64,000 bases of DNA from Massilia rhizosphaerae. Its GTDB lineage: Bacteria > Pseudomonadota > Gammaproteobacteria > Burkholderiales > Burkholderiaceae_D. Each line of letters begins with the position of its first letter. Positions within the stretch are counted from its first letter, which is position 1. The notes beneath the pieces are model-generated. The model had not been told where the DNA came from. It saw nothing but the letters and a program-made list of their open reading frames with translations, and made no database searches. Location of the stretch: contig NZ_JADKYX010000001.1 of the NCBI RefSeq assembly GCF_016093545.1, positions 62,001 through 126,000 on the forward strand. The letters run 5' to 3'. Below are positions 1 through 8,749 of the stretch, in pieces. The position numbers and the translations under genes are program-made.

Positions 1-2580
1 GACCCGTTAAAGCTGTACAAGGCCAAGCGCGACTTTTCGATCACGGCCGAGCCCAAGGAAGGCGGGGAGGCCAGCAAGGGGCTTCTCACCTTCGTGATCC
101 AGAAGCACTGGGCGACCCGCTTGCACTACGATTTCCGTCTGGAACTGGACGGCGTCATGAAAAGCTGGGCCGTGCCGAAAGGCCCCAGCTACGACACCCA
201 CGACCGCCGCATGGCCGTGCACGTGGAAGACCATCCCATCTCGTATTCCGACTTCGAAGGCACGATCGCGCCGCACCAGTACGGCGCGGGCAAGGTCATC
301 GTGTGGGACAAGGGCACGTGGGAGCCCGTCGGCGACCCGCGAAAGGGCTATGCGAAAGGCGAGATCAAGTTCGAGATGCACGGCCACAAGATGCACGGCC
401 GCTGGGTCCTCGTGCGCCTGCGCGGCCACGAGGACGACAAGCAGGAGTCGTGGCTGCTCATCAAGGAGAACGACGAATACGCCCGCCCGGCCGGCGAATT
501 CTCCGTCGTCGACGAATTCCCCGATAGCGTGAAGGACTTGCCGATGCCCGAGCCGGGCGGGGACGCCAAGCCCGCCGTAAAGCCCAAGCGCGGCGCCATG
601 CCCGACGGCGCCGTCAAGGACGACCTGCCCGAGAAGCTGTCGCCGGAACTGGCGACGCTCGTGGACGCACCGCCAACCGATCCGGAAAACTACATCTACG
701 AGATCAAGTTCGACGGCTACCGCATGCTCGCGCGCGTGCAGGGCAAGGACGTCCGCCTCGTCACCCGCAACGGTAACGACTGGACCGACAAGCTCGCGCC
801 GCTGCAGAAGGAAATCCGGCGCATGAAGCTGCCGGACGGCTGGTACGACGGCGAGATCGTCGTGCACGACGAGAACGGCAAGCCGAATTTCAACCTGCTG
901 CAGCTGGCGTTCGACGGTTCCAACAGCGCGCAGATCGTCTACTTCCTGTTCGACGTCCCGTACCACAAGGGCTACGACCTGCGCGACGCGCGCCTCGACG
1001 CGCGCCGCCAGCTGCTGCAGGACGTGCTGGCCGCGCGGCCTTCGGACACCGTGCGGTTCTCCGCGGAGTTCGGGACGGACCCGGCGCAGCTTGTCGACGC
1101 CGCCTGCCAGATCGGGCTCGAAGGCGTGATCGGCAAGCGCCGGGATTCCCGCTACGTGACGCGCCGCTCGCCCGAGTGGATCAAGCTGAAATGCGGCCAG
1201 CGCCAGGAATTCGTCATCGGCGGCTACACCGATCCGAACGGTTCGCGCACGGGCATCGGCTCGTTGCTGCTGGGCTACTACGACAAGGACGCCGTGCTGC
1301 GCTACGCGGGCAACTGCGGCAGCGGGTTCAACGGCACGTCGCTGCGCCACATGCGCGCCGTGCTGGAGGACATCGAGACCGACAAGAATCCGTTCCCGCC
1401 GCGCGCCGTGCCGGGCCGCACGAACCACTGGGTCAAGCCGCAGCTGGTCGCGGAAGTGAGCTTCTCGGAATGGACCGCCACCGATTCGATCCGCCATCCC
1501 GTGTTCCAGGGCCTGCGCAAGGACAAGCCCGCGAAGAGCGTCGTGCGCGAGCTGCCCAGGCACATGCAGGAGGCCGCCAAGGACCCGGCCAAGGACGATG
1601 CCAAGCCGCCGGCCCGCAAGCGCGCCGCGAAGAAGGCGGAGGCGCCGGACCCGGATCCGGATCCGGACCTGCCGGGCAATCTGCCGGCCACGTTCAAGGT
1701 CACGCACGGCGAGCGCGTGATGGATGCCGAGAGCGGCGTCACGAAGATCGAGCTGGTGCGCTACTACGCCCTCGTCGGCGCGCTGATGATGGAGCACTTG
1801 AAGGGCCGCCCGGTCTCGCTCGTGCGCGCGCCCGAGGGCGTGGGCGGGGAGCTGTTCTTCCAGAAGCACGTCGCCGCCACCGCGAGCATGCCGGGCGTCG
1901 TGCGGATGGACCAGGCGCTCGACCCCGATCATCCGCGCATGACCGAGATCGCGAGCGCCGAGGGCCTGCTGTCCTGCGCGCAGTGGAACGTCGTCGAGAT
2001 CCACAGCCAGAACGCGACGGCGCGGCATTACGACACGCCGGACCGCATGGTGTTCGACCTCGACCCGGGCGAGGGCGTCGAATGGCCGAAGGTGCAGGAG
2101 GCGGCGCAGCTGATGCGCGCCTTCCTGCAGGAGCTGGGGCTGAACCCGTTCCTCAAGACGAGCGGCGGCAAGGGCCTGCACGTCGTCGTCCCGCTGAAGC
2201 CCAAGCTCGACTGGGATACCGTGAAGGATTTTTCCCACGCGATCGTCGACCACCTGGCGAAAACGCTGCCGGAGCGCTTTTCCGCCAAGAGCGGCGCGAA
2301 GAACCGCGTGGGCCGCATCTTCATCGACTACCTGCGCAACGGCCGCGGCGCGACGACCGTGGCGGCGTGGTCGGCGCGCGTGCGTCCCGGTCTCGGGATT
2401 TCCGTGCCCGTGCGCTGGGAAGAGCTGCCCAGGCTCAAGTCGGGCAGCCACTGGACCGTCAAGACCGTGCACACGCGGCTCGACGAAGGCAATGCCCCGT
2501 GGGCGGACTATGCCAAGAGCGCCACGACCCTGACCAAGCCCATGAAGGCCCTCGGATTCAAGCCGAAGCAAGCCACGTGA
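1..2580 (+). CDS. ligD: ATP-dependent DNA ligase LigD (5' truncated)
   Basis: Multifunctional NHEJ enzyme that seals and fills double-strand breaks with Ku. The frame is open from base 1, so the true start lies upstream of the window; the GTG at 94 falls inside the conserved 3'-phosphoesterase domain and is not the start. Domain order is phosphoesterase (to about nt 520), ATP-dependent ligase, then primase-polymerase. The ligase motif I lysine (EIKFDGYR) is at nt 706-708. The polymerase metal motif DLD is at nt 2056-2064, followed by the SGGKGLH motif. An Ala/Lys-rich linker near nt 1590-1680 joins ligase and polymerase. This PE-LIG-POL order is the one known from Pseudomonas. Its partner Ku is encoded 5 kb downstream on the other strand. 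Identification is secure. Confidence 0.96.
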   Translation, partial: DPLKLYKAKRDFSITAEPKEGGEASKGLLTFVIQKHWATRLHYDFRLELDGVMKSWAVPKGPSYDTHDRRMAVHVEDHPISYSDFEGTIAPHQYGAGKVIVWDKGTWEPVGDPRKGYAKGEIKFEMHGHKMHGRWVLVRLRGHEDDKQESWLLIKENDEYARPAGEFSVVDEFPDSVKDLPMPEPGGDAKPAVKPKRGAMPDGAVKDDLPEKLSPELATLVDAPPTDPENYIYEIKFDGYRMLARVQGKDVRLVTRNGNDWTDKLAPLQKEIRRMKLPDGWYDGEIVVHDENGKPNFNLLQLAFDGSNSAQIVYFLFDVPYHKGYDLRDARLDARRQLLQDVLAARPSDTVRFSAEFGTDPAQLVDAACQIGLEGVIGKRRDSRYVTRRSPEWIKLKCGQRQEFVIGGYTDPNGSRTGIGSLLLGYYDKDAVLRYAGNCGSGFNGTSLRHMRAVLEDIETDKNPFPPRAVPGRTNHWVKPQLVAEVSFSEWTATDSIRHPVFQGLRKDKPAKSVVRELPRHMQEAAKDPAKDDAKPPARKRAAKKAEAPDPDPDPDLPGNLPATFKVTHGERVMDAESGVTKIELVRYYALVGALMMEHLKGRPVSLVRAPEGVGGELFFQKHVAATASMPGVVRMDQALDPDHPRMTEIASAEGLLSCAQWNVVEIHSQNATARHYDTPDRMVFDLDPGEGVEWPKVQEAAQLMRAFLQELGLNPFLKTSGGKGLHVVVPLKPKLDWDTVKDFSHAIVDHLAKTLPERFSAKSGAKNRVGRIFIDYLRNGRGATTVAAWSARVRPGLGISVPVRWEELPRLKSGSHWTVKTVHTRLDEGNAPWADYAKSATTLTKPMKALGFKPKQAT

Positions 2581-2585
2581 CACCC

Positions 2586-2609
2586 GCCGTCGCGCCCCGC
2601 CGCGACGGC
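2586..2609 (+). terminator. Likely intrinsic terminator of ligD
   Basis: Six bases after the ligD stop lies a perfect 9-bp GC stem (GCCGTCGCG / CGCGACGGC) with a 6-nt loop, followed by TTCTCC. The U tract is weak, so termination strength is uncertain. Confidence 0.55.
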
Positions 2610-2880
2610 TTCTCCCCGCATTTCCCCGCCATGCCGGCACCGGTGTTCCCGGATGCCGCGCACCCTCGTCTCCTGAATATTCCCGTTATCTATATTAACG
2701 ACTGTTAATTCACGGCAAATTTCATTTGTCAGTCTGGTGATTTTGGGAATTGCTGGCGCTCAATCAACACTCACACAATGTCATCACGGCGAGCGGGACT
2801 CGTCGAGTACAAGAGTTCGATCCACGAACAAGTGCCTCGGTAACAGAGGCACTCAATCCACAGCAGCACGAGGAGATAGC
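2610..2880 (+). promoter_or_regulatory. Upstream region of the GH74 gene
   Basis: This non-coding stretch between ligD and the xyloglucanase gene is AT-richer than its surroundings around 2680-2740. It holds a short inverted repeat TTAAC-gact-GTTAA (2695-2708), a small palindrome ACTCG-t-CGAGT (2798-2808) and a leader hairpin listed separately. The SD sequence AGGAG sits at 2871-2875. No convincing -35/-10 pair was identified, and the inverted repeats are only candidate operators. Confidence 0.4.
2831..2853 (+). other. Leader hairpin before GH74 gene
   Basis: AGTGCCTC and GAGGCACT form a perfect 8-bp stem with a 7-nt loop (ggtaaca), ending 27 nt before the start codon and 17 nt before the SD. 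There is no U tract, so it is unlikely to be a terminator. It could stabilise the mRNA or serve as a protein-binding site. Confidence 0.5.
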
Positions 2881-5190
2881 ATGATGAGTTGCACGCGTAA
2901 GACAATCATCGCCGGCCTGGTCGGCGGCATCGTCGCGGCCGGCCTGGCCGCGGCGCCGGCCCAGGCGCAAAGCTACAGCTGGCAGAACGTACAGATGGTC
3001 GGCGGCGGTTACGTCGACGGCATCGTCGCCCATCCCGGGCAGCAGGGCCTGTTCTACGCCAAGACCGACGTCGGCGGCGCCTACCGCTACAATTCGTCGA
3101 CCGGCACCTGGATCCCGCTGAACGACTGGACGCCGCAGGCCAACAACGACTGGATCGGCGTCGACAGCATCGCCGTCGACCCGAGCAACCCGAGCATGCT
3201 GTTCATGTCCGTCGGCGCCTACGACAGCTGGTCGTACGTGCCGGCCGGCGCGATCCTCGTGTCGTCGAACCAGGGCGCCAGCTTCACCGTGCACCAGATG
3301 CCGTTCCCGATGGGCTCGAACAACACGGGCCGCGACGCGGGCGAGCGCCTGCAGGTCGACCCGAACAACGGCAACGTGCTGTTCTACGGCACCCGCAACG
3401 ACAACCTGCCGACGCCGTACAACAACGGCATGAACGGCCTGTGGACCAGTACCGACAAGGGCAGCACCTGGACCCAGGTCGCGGCCGGCAACGCGCCGCC
3501 GCTGTCCAGCAACGGCACCGGCGCCGGCATCGTCTTCACCGCGTTCTACAAGCCGTCGCTGTCGGGCGGCCGCACGCAGAAGATCTTCGCCGGCGTTTCC
3601 GACAGCCAGGCGCCGTCCACGCTGTACGTCAGCAACGACGCCGGCGCCCACTGGAGCGCCGTCAGCGGCGGTCCGGGCTCGACGCCGAGCGGCGGCATGT
3701 ACCCGAACCACGGCCTGATCGGGCCGGACGGCAACCTGTACATCACCTACGGTAATTCTCCGGGGCCGTACGGCATGAGCAATGGCCAGGTGTGGAAGTA
3801 CAGCGTCGGCACCGGCACCTGGACGAACGTCACGCCGCTGGTGCCGTCCGGTTCCGACACGTTCGGCTACGACGGCCTCGCGCTGGACGCCAAGAAGCCG
3901 GGCACGCTGATCGTCACGACGGTCGACCGCTACGGTGCCGGCGACACGATGTTCCGCTCGACCAGCGCCGGCAACACGGGCAGCTGGAACGACCTGAAGT
4001 CGAAGGCGACCTTCAGCTGGACGCAGTCGCCGTGGGCGCCGTGGGGCCATCCGACCGGCTTCCAGGGCTGGATGAATCCGGTGATCGACCCGTTCAACTC
4101 GAACAACGCGTTCTACGGCACGGGCGGCGGCATCTTCGGTACCACCAATCTCACCGCCGCCGACAGCGGCCAGGGCACCAGCTGGGCCGTCGCCGCCAAG
4201 GGCATCGAGGAAACCGTGCCGCAGACGATCATCTCGCCGACGTCGGGCGCGCCGCTGGCCGCCGCCATCGCCGACGTGTGCGGCTTCGTGTTCAACTCGC
4301 TGACGACGGCGCCGAATTCGATGATCTCCACGCAGAGCGGCACCGGCGTGCCCGGCGCCTGCACGTTCGGCAGCGGCATCGACTTCGCCCGCGGCAATCC
4401 GGCGAAGATGGTCCTCGTCGGCAGCAATCCGTACGCGAGCCCGGTGCCCGTCGGCGTCGTGACGACCAACGGCGGCTCCAGCTGGACCGCGTTCCCCAGC
4501 CTGCCGGCCGGCATGAAGAAGGGCGAAGGTTCGGTCGCGATCAGCTACGACGGCAGCACCATCCTCTGGTCGCCGCATACGGACGACAACCTGAATCCGG
4601 TCTACACGACGAACGGCGGCGCCTCATGGACGACGATCTCGTTCTGGGGCAATACGCTGCCGGTGGGCTCGAAAGTGCTGTCCGACGGTGGTCAGAACCT
4701 GTTCTACGCGTGGAAATCCGGCACGACCAACCTCTACGTCGGTAACAACAGCGGCAGCTGGTATCAGGCTCCGGCCCTGCCGGCCGCCCCGACGCAGGTC
4801 GCGACCGTGCCGGGCCGCGCCGGCGAGGTGTGGATGGTGGCCCCGAGCGGCATGTACAAGAGCACGAACTCCGGTTCGTCCTGGAACGCGCCGATCACGA
4901 TCACCAACTACTTCGGCTATTCGTTCACGCCGACCTCCATCGGCTTCGGCAAGGCCGCGACGGGCGCCAGCTATCCGGCCATCTTCGCGGGCGGCCAGTT
5001 CAACGACGGCACGACGGGCATCATGCGCTCCACCGACGGCGGCGTGAACTGGGCGAAGATCAATGACGGCAACCACCAGTGGGGCGGCATCAGCCAGGTG
5101 GTCGGCGACATGCGCACCTTCGGCACCGTCTACCTGAACAGCGGTGGCGGCATGGGCCGGGGCATCATCTACGGCACGTCGGCGAACTGA
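2881..5190 (+). CDS. GH74 xyloglucanase, secreted
   Basis: Predicted endo-xyloglucanase or oligoxyloglucan hydrolase acting outside the cell on plant hemicellulose. The 769-aa product starts at ATG 2881 behind AGGAG; the open frame extends upstream to 2737, but that part precedes the signal peptide and SD. Residues 1-30 form a signal peptide with cleavage after AQA. The motif TDVGGAYR near residue 48 carries the usual first catalytic Asp of GH74, and a GSGIDFA segment near residue 498 matches the second. The whole chain is BNR-like beta-propeller sequence (repeated SxDxGxxW blades). It ends without a carbohydrate-binding or dockerin module. A GspC-like gene follows, which fits type II export, although a system-wide link is inference. 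Confidence 0.93.
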   Translation: MMSCTRKTIIAGLVGGIVAAGLAAAPAQAQSYSWQNVQMVGGGYVDGIVAHPGQQGLFYAKTDVGGAYRYNSSTGTWIPLNDWTPQANNDWIGVDSIAVDPSNPSMLFMSVGAYDSWSYVPAGAILVSSNQGASFTVHQMPFPMGSNNTGRDAGERLQVDPNNGNVLFYGTRNDNLPTPYNNGMNGLWTSTDKGSTWTQVAAGNAPPLSSNGTGAGIVFTAFYKPSLSGGRTQKIFAGVSDSQAPSTLYVSNDAGAHWSAVSGGPGSTPSGGMYPNHGLIGPDGNLYITYGNSPGPYGMSNGQVWKYSVGTGTWTNVTPLVPSGSDTFGYDGLALDAKKPGTLIVTTVDRYGAGDTMFRSTSAGNTGSWNDLKSKATFSWTQSPWAPWGHPTGFQGWMNPVIDPFNSNNAFYGTGGGIFGTTNLTAADSGQGTSWAVAAKGIEETVPQTIISPTSGAPLAAAIADVCGFVFNSLTTAPNSMISTQSGTGVPGACTFGSGIDFARGNPAKMVLVGSNPYASPVPVGVVTTNGGSSWTAFPSLPAGMKKGEGSVAISYDGSTILWSPHTDDNLNPVYTTNGGASWTTISFWGNTLPVGSKVLSDGGQNLFYAWKSGTTNLYVGNNSGSWYQAPALPAAPTQVATVPGRAGEVWMVAPSGMYKSTNSGSSWNAPITITNYFGYSFTPTSIGFGKAATGASYPAIFAGGQFNDGTTGIMRSTDGGVNWAKINDGNHQWGGISQVVGDMRTFGTVYLNSGGGMGRGIIYGTSAN

Positions 5191-5290
5191 TGTCCACCCG
5201 GGCGCCGCGGCCACCTGGTCACGGTCCGGCGCCCGGTGTTATGCTGTTTCCCAGAATCATCAACCGGTGCGCCAGGCACCCGAAAGACCC

Positions 5291-5929
5291 ATGAAACACA
5301 TGCCGCTCGTTGCCGCCAGCCTGATGTTCGTCGCGGCGGGTGCCTCTGCCGCTTACTGGGGCATGCCGTGGTTCCGGGCACCGGTGCCGCCGGCCGCCGC
5401 GGTGGCCAGGACGGCGGCGCCGCCGTTGAGCATCGAGGCCGCCGCCGGATTGTTCGGCGGCCAACCGGTAGCCGCCGGCGCCACGTTCCAGCTGAAGGGC
5501 GTCATCGACGACGGTCCCGACGGGGTGGCGATCGTCGCCGCGGACGGCAAGCCGCCGCGGGCGCTCGGCGTCGGACAGGAAGCGGCGCCGGGTGTGACGG
5601 TGCGGGAGATCCACCGGACCTATGTGATGCTGAACGAAGGCGGCGCGGTCAGGCGGCTGGATCTGCCATCGAGTGCGATTGCCAGCCTGCAGATCGTCGC
5701 GGCCGCGTCGGACGACAGGAGCGATGCGCCCGGGCGCCTGTTGGCGCCGCCGGTGGCCAGGTCCGGCGGGGCGATGCCGCTGCCGGTCGCGAATCCCGCG
5801 ATCGTCACACCGCCGGGCGAACCGCCGCCCCAGCTGCGGGGCATCCCGCCGGAGGTGATCGAGCGCCTCCGCGCGAGCAGGCCGTCCGGCGTCGGTCCCG
5901 GCGCGTGGGGCCCGCACCCGCGCACCTGA
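5291..5929 (+). CDS. GspC/PulC-like type II secretion component
   Basis: A 212-aa protein with one N-terminal membrane segment (residues 5-24). It has a central region resembling the periplasmic homology region of GspC/PulC (residues 45-130: LFGG, LKGVI, AIV, VGQ and VMLNEGG positions). A proline-rich tail follows. GspC connects the inner-membrane platform to the outer-membrane secretin in type II secretion. The homology region is present but no PDZ or coiled-coil domain follows, so the protein is shorter than classical GspC. It lies alone between two secreted glycoside hydrolases with no other gsp genes in the window. It could serve a distant T2SS or a type IV pilus-like machine. Confidence 0.72.
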   Translation: MKHMPLVAASLMFVAAGASAAYWGMPWFRAPVPPAAAVARTAAPPLSIEAAAGLFGGQPVAAGATFQLKGVIDDGPDGVAIVAADGKPPRALGVGQEAAPGVTVREIHRTYVMLNEGGAVRRLDLPSSAIASLQIVAAASDDRSDAPGRLLAPPVARSGGAMPLPVANPAIVTPPGEPPPQLRGIPPEVIERLRASRPSGVGPGAWGPHPRT

Positions 5930-5930
5930 G

Positions 5931-7220
5931 CTACTGCGCGGCGCAGAAGATCGCGTCGTTGAGGTCCTGGTGCACCCAGGTGGTCGTCGCGCGGTCCAGC
6001 AGGGCCATCACGTCGCTCGCCGTCGGCGTAAGCGTGTGGTTGCCGTTGTCCCACCAGACCGTCGGGATGCCGTATCGGTGTGCGCCCTTGACAAAGTAAG
6101 CGGCGTGTTTCGTGCGCTCGGCCGCGTTGCCCTTGTCCGTGGACGCCCATTCGCCGATGACGACGGGGATGCCCTTGGCGACGAATTTCGTGTTCAGCCG
6201 CGCGAACAACTGGTCCAGTTCCGCCTGGCCCGCGAACACGCTCGTGCCGTTCTGGTCGCCGGCGAAGTTCCACGGGCGGTACGCGTGGCTGGACAGGGCG
6301 ATCATCGGATCGGCGGGCAGGACGAGCGCATCGAGCTGCGCGTCGTCCGGCGCCGCCGCATAGGTCGGGATCATCACGAGCCGGCGCGCGTTGTTGCCGC
6401 CGGTGGCGCGGATCGCGGCGAGCGCGGCCGCGTCGAGCCGGTTCAGCACGTCGTAGTACTCGGCCTTGCCGACCCAGTCGTCGACGCCGTTCGGCGCGAC
6501 GCGCGGCTCGTTCATCACTTCGAACACGAGATGGTGGTCGTAGCCGCCCAGGCGCGTCGCGATCTGCGTCCACAGCTTGACGAGCGTGTCCTTCGCGGCG
6601 GCCTCGTTGGCGGTGGTCGGCGCTTCCCAGCCGTTGTTGTGGTGGATGTTTACGATGACGGTCATGCCGTCGTCGAGCGCGTAGCGCGCCACTTCCTCCA
6701 CGCGGTCCAGCCAGGCCGGATCGATGGTGCGCGCGCTGCCGCTCATGTGATCGTCCCAGCTGACGGGCAGGCGCAGCGTCGTGAAGCCGGCCTTGCGCAC
6801 GGCGTCGACGAGCGCCTTCGTCGTCTTCGGGTTGCCCCAGTGCGTCTCGTCGGCGAGCGGGTCCGCCGTGTCGCCGTAGGCGTCCAGCGTGTTGCCGAGG
6901 TTCCAGCCCTGGCCCATCTCCTTGACGATGTCGGCGGCGCCGCGCACCCGGCACGACTTGCCGTTCTCGCTGCCGTTGCCCTGCGCGTCCGGCGCGGTCG
7001 CGAGGCTGGCGCAGAACGCGGTGCCGCCGGGCGGCGCGGCGACGGGCGGCACGTAGGCGCGGGCGCAGGTGGCGGTGTCGGCGGACGTGGTGGCCGGGGC
7101 GGGGACCTGCGCGGTGGGGGCAGGCGTGGCGGCGGACGAGCCGCCGCCGCCGCCTCCACAGGCGGCGAGGGACGCGCCGAGGGCAAGCGCGCCGGCGAGC
7201 GTGGACGTGAAACGGATCAT
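5931..7220 (-). CDS. GH5 endoglucanase, lipoprotein
   Basis: Family 5 cellulase of 429 aa. The N-terminus has a lipoprotein signal ending LAAC, followed by a glycine run and an Ala/Pro/Thr linker, then a domain of about 320 residues with the GH5 signatures. GWNLGNTLDAYG opens the barrel, LRLPVSW and IHHNNGWE follow. The acid/base glutamate is in FEVMNEPR and the nucleophile glutamate in VVIGEWAS. It should hydrolyse beta-1,4-glucan from an outer-membrane anchor. It converges on the GspC-like gene with a 1-base gap. A 7-bp inverted repeat (GCTAAAC 7283-7289, GTTTAGC 7334-7340) lies upstream and might be an operator. Confidence 0.93.
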   Translation of the reverse strand: MIRFTSTLAGALALGASLAACGGGGGGSSAATPAPTAQVPAPATTSADTATCARAYVPPVAAPPGGTAFCASLATAPDAQGNGSENGKSCRVRGAADIVKEMGQGWNLGNTLDAYGDTADPLADETHWGNPKTTKALVDAVRKAGFTTLRLPVSWDDHMSGSARTIDPAWLDRVEEVARYALDDGMTVIVNIHHNNGWEAPTTANEAAAKDTLVKLWTQIATRLGGYDHHLVFEVMNEPRVAPNGVDDWVGKAEYYDVLNRLDAAALAAIRATGGNNARRLVMIPTYAAAPDDAQLDALVLPADPMIALSSHAYRPWNFAGDQNGTSVFAGQAELDQLFARLNTKFVAKGIPVVIGEWASTDKGNAAERTKHAAYFVKGAHRYGIPTVWWDNGNHTLTPTASDVMALLDRATTTWVHQDLNDAIFCAAQ

Positions 7221-7364
7221 GCGGGTCTCCTGGCGGCTGTCGGCTGTTGGCTGTTGGTCTGGTTGCGGTGCCGCCCGCCAAGGCTAAACGATGAGGGGCG
7301 CCGCGCGCAATGGCCGGCGCGGGGCGCGGCGATGTTTAGCGGCCGCGCGCGCAACGGGCGCCGT

Positions 7365-7652
7365 CTACGTCGTGCGCCGTGCGGCGCCCGGGTCCTGCTC
7401 CGCCGGCGGGTCGCCGGGTTCGTTGCGCACGATGGCGCGTACGTTCATGGCGGCCAGGCCCGCCTGCAGCGCGATCAGCGCCCAGGCGTCGTCGTGCACG
7501 CCCCACACGATCCACAGGACGTTGCTGGCGATGAAGGTCCAGAAGCCGACGACGCGCTTCTTCGCATGGCGCGCGCCGACGAGGAAGGCGGCCGCCAGCG
7601 TGACCGCCATCGCCGGCCATTGCAGCAGGTCCAGCAGCGTGTCGACATCCAC
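7365..7652 (-). CDS. Small two-helix membrane protein
   Basis: A 95-aa hypothetical protein beginning MDVDTLLDLLQW. Hydrophobic segments at about residues 11-27 and 36-52, plus a third moderately hydrophobic stretch at 57-70, suggest an integral membrane protein with a charged C-terminal tail. It begins one base after the Ku stop codon and is probably cotranscribed with it. I do not recognise the family. Confidence 0.7.
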   Translation of the reverse strand: MDVDTLLDLLQWPAMAVTLAAAFLVGARHAKKRVVGFWTFIASNVLWIVWGVHDDAWALIALQAGLAAMNVRAIVRNEPGDPPAEQDPGAARRTT

Positions 7653-8732
7653 TCAGGCGGCCTTCCTGCGCCGGGCGGGCGCCTTGTCGGCGGTGGCGCG
7701 CTTGGCGGCGGTCTTCGTCGCGGTCTTCGCGCTCGTCGACTTGGCCGCCGTCGTGCGCTTCGTGCTCGCACGCGTGCTCGCATGCGTGGCCGCGTGCGTG
7801 GCCGCGTGCGCGGGCGCCTTGCGCGCGCGCGGCGGCGGTGTTTCGTCGCTGTCCTCGTCGTCGGCGCGGTGCGCCGGCTTCCTCGACTTGCCCGGAGGCG
7901 GTTCGTCGTCGTCTTCGTCCGCGGCGGCCTTCGCCGGCTTCTTGCCCAGGCTGGCCTGCAGCAGCGACACGAGGTCGATGACGTTCGTCTTGGCCGGCTT
8001 CTCTTCCTCCGGCTCCGGTTCCGTCAGGGTCTTCGTCTGGTTGGCGGCGACTTTCTTCTCGATCAGCGCCAGCACGTCCTCGCGGTAGGTGTCGTGGTAC
8101 TGCTGCGGCTTCCATTTCTCGCTCATGCCTTCCACGAGCGCCTTCGCCATCTGCAGTTCCTTGTCCGTGACCTGCGCGGCCTTCGAGTCCGCGGCCGGGA
8201 TCTTCAGCTCGTCGACGGGGCGGATCTCGTCCGGGTAGCGCAGCGTGTTCAGCACGATGGTGTCGCCCACGCAGACGAGGGCGGCCAGGTGCTGCTTGAC
8301 GCGGATGACGACGTTGGCGATGCCGATCTTGCCCACCTCGCGCAAGGTCTCGCGCAGCAGCGCATAGACCTTGTCGCCGCCCTTGCCCGGTGCCAGGTAG
8401 TAGGGCTGTTCGTAGTAGATCAGCGGGACCTGCTCGGCATTCACGAAGGCGAGGATGTCGATGGTCTGCGTCGCTTCCGGATTCGCGCGCCGCAGGTCTT
8501 CGTCGGACAGCACGACGTATTCGCCGTCCCGGTATTCATAGCCCTTGACGATGTCGTCCCACGAGACTTCCTTGCCGGTCGCCTTGTTGTAGCGCTTGAA
8601 GCCGATCGGCGCGAAGTCGCGCCGGTCGAGCATCGTCAGGTCGAGCCCCTGGTCGCTCGCCGCCGGATACATCTCGACCGGGATGTGCACCAGCCCAAAG
8701 CTGATCGCACCCTTCCACATGCTTCTCGCCAT
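7653..8732 (-). CDS. ku: Ku protein, NHEJ end-binding
   Basis: Bacterial Ku homodimer that binds DNA ends and recruits LigD. The 359-aa product starts MARSMWKGAISFGLVHIPV, the canonical Ku N-terminus; an in-frame extension upstream belongs to no family. The Ku core covers residues 1-260 (with GFKRYNKATGKEV and LHLAxx-type dimer features). The C-terminal 95 residues are a Lys/Ala/Thr-rich basic tail with HAATHAATHAST repeats. Such tails extend DNA binding in bacterial Ku proteins. GAGGAA upstream is the SD. The gene is followed closely by a small membrane gene and preceded by an SDR gene on the same strand. Confidence 0.96.
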   Translation of the reverse strand: MARSMWKGAISFGLVHIPVEMYPAASDQGLDLTMLDRRDFAPIGFKRYNKATGKEVSWDDIVKGYEYRDGEYVVLSDEDLRRANPEATQTIDILAFVNAEQVPLIYYEQPYYLAPGKGGDKVYALLRETLREVGKIGIANVVIRVKQHLAALVCVGDTIVLNTLRYPDEIRPVDELKIPAADSKAAQVTDKELQMAKALVEGMSEKWKPQQYHDTYREDVLALIEKKVAANQTKTLTEPEPEEEKPAKTNVIDLVSLLQASLGKKPAKAAADEDDDEPPPGKSRKPAHRADDEDSDETPPPRARKAPAHAATHAATHASTRASTKRTTAAKSTSAKTATKTAAKRATADKAPARRRKAA

Positions 8733-8749
8733 GATCGGTTCCTCGTGGT

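Noticed and set aside
7..2640. Very long open frames antisense to ligD, GH74, EF-G and other genes
   Set aside because: They arise from codon bias at high GC: each mirrors a well-supported gene on the other strand, and their products are low-complexity Arg/His/Val-rich with no family match.
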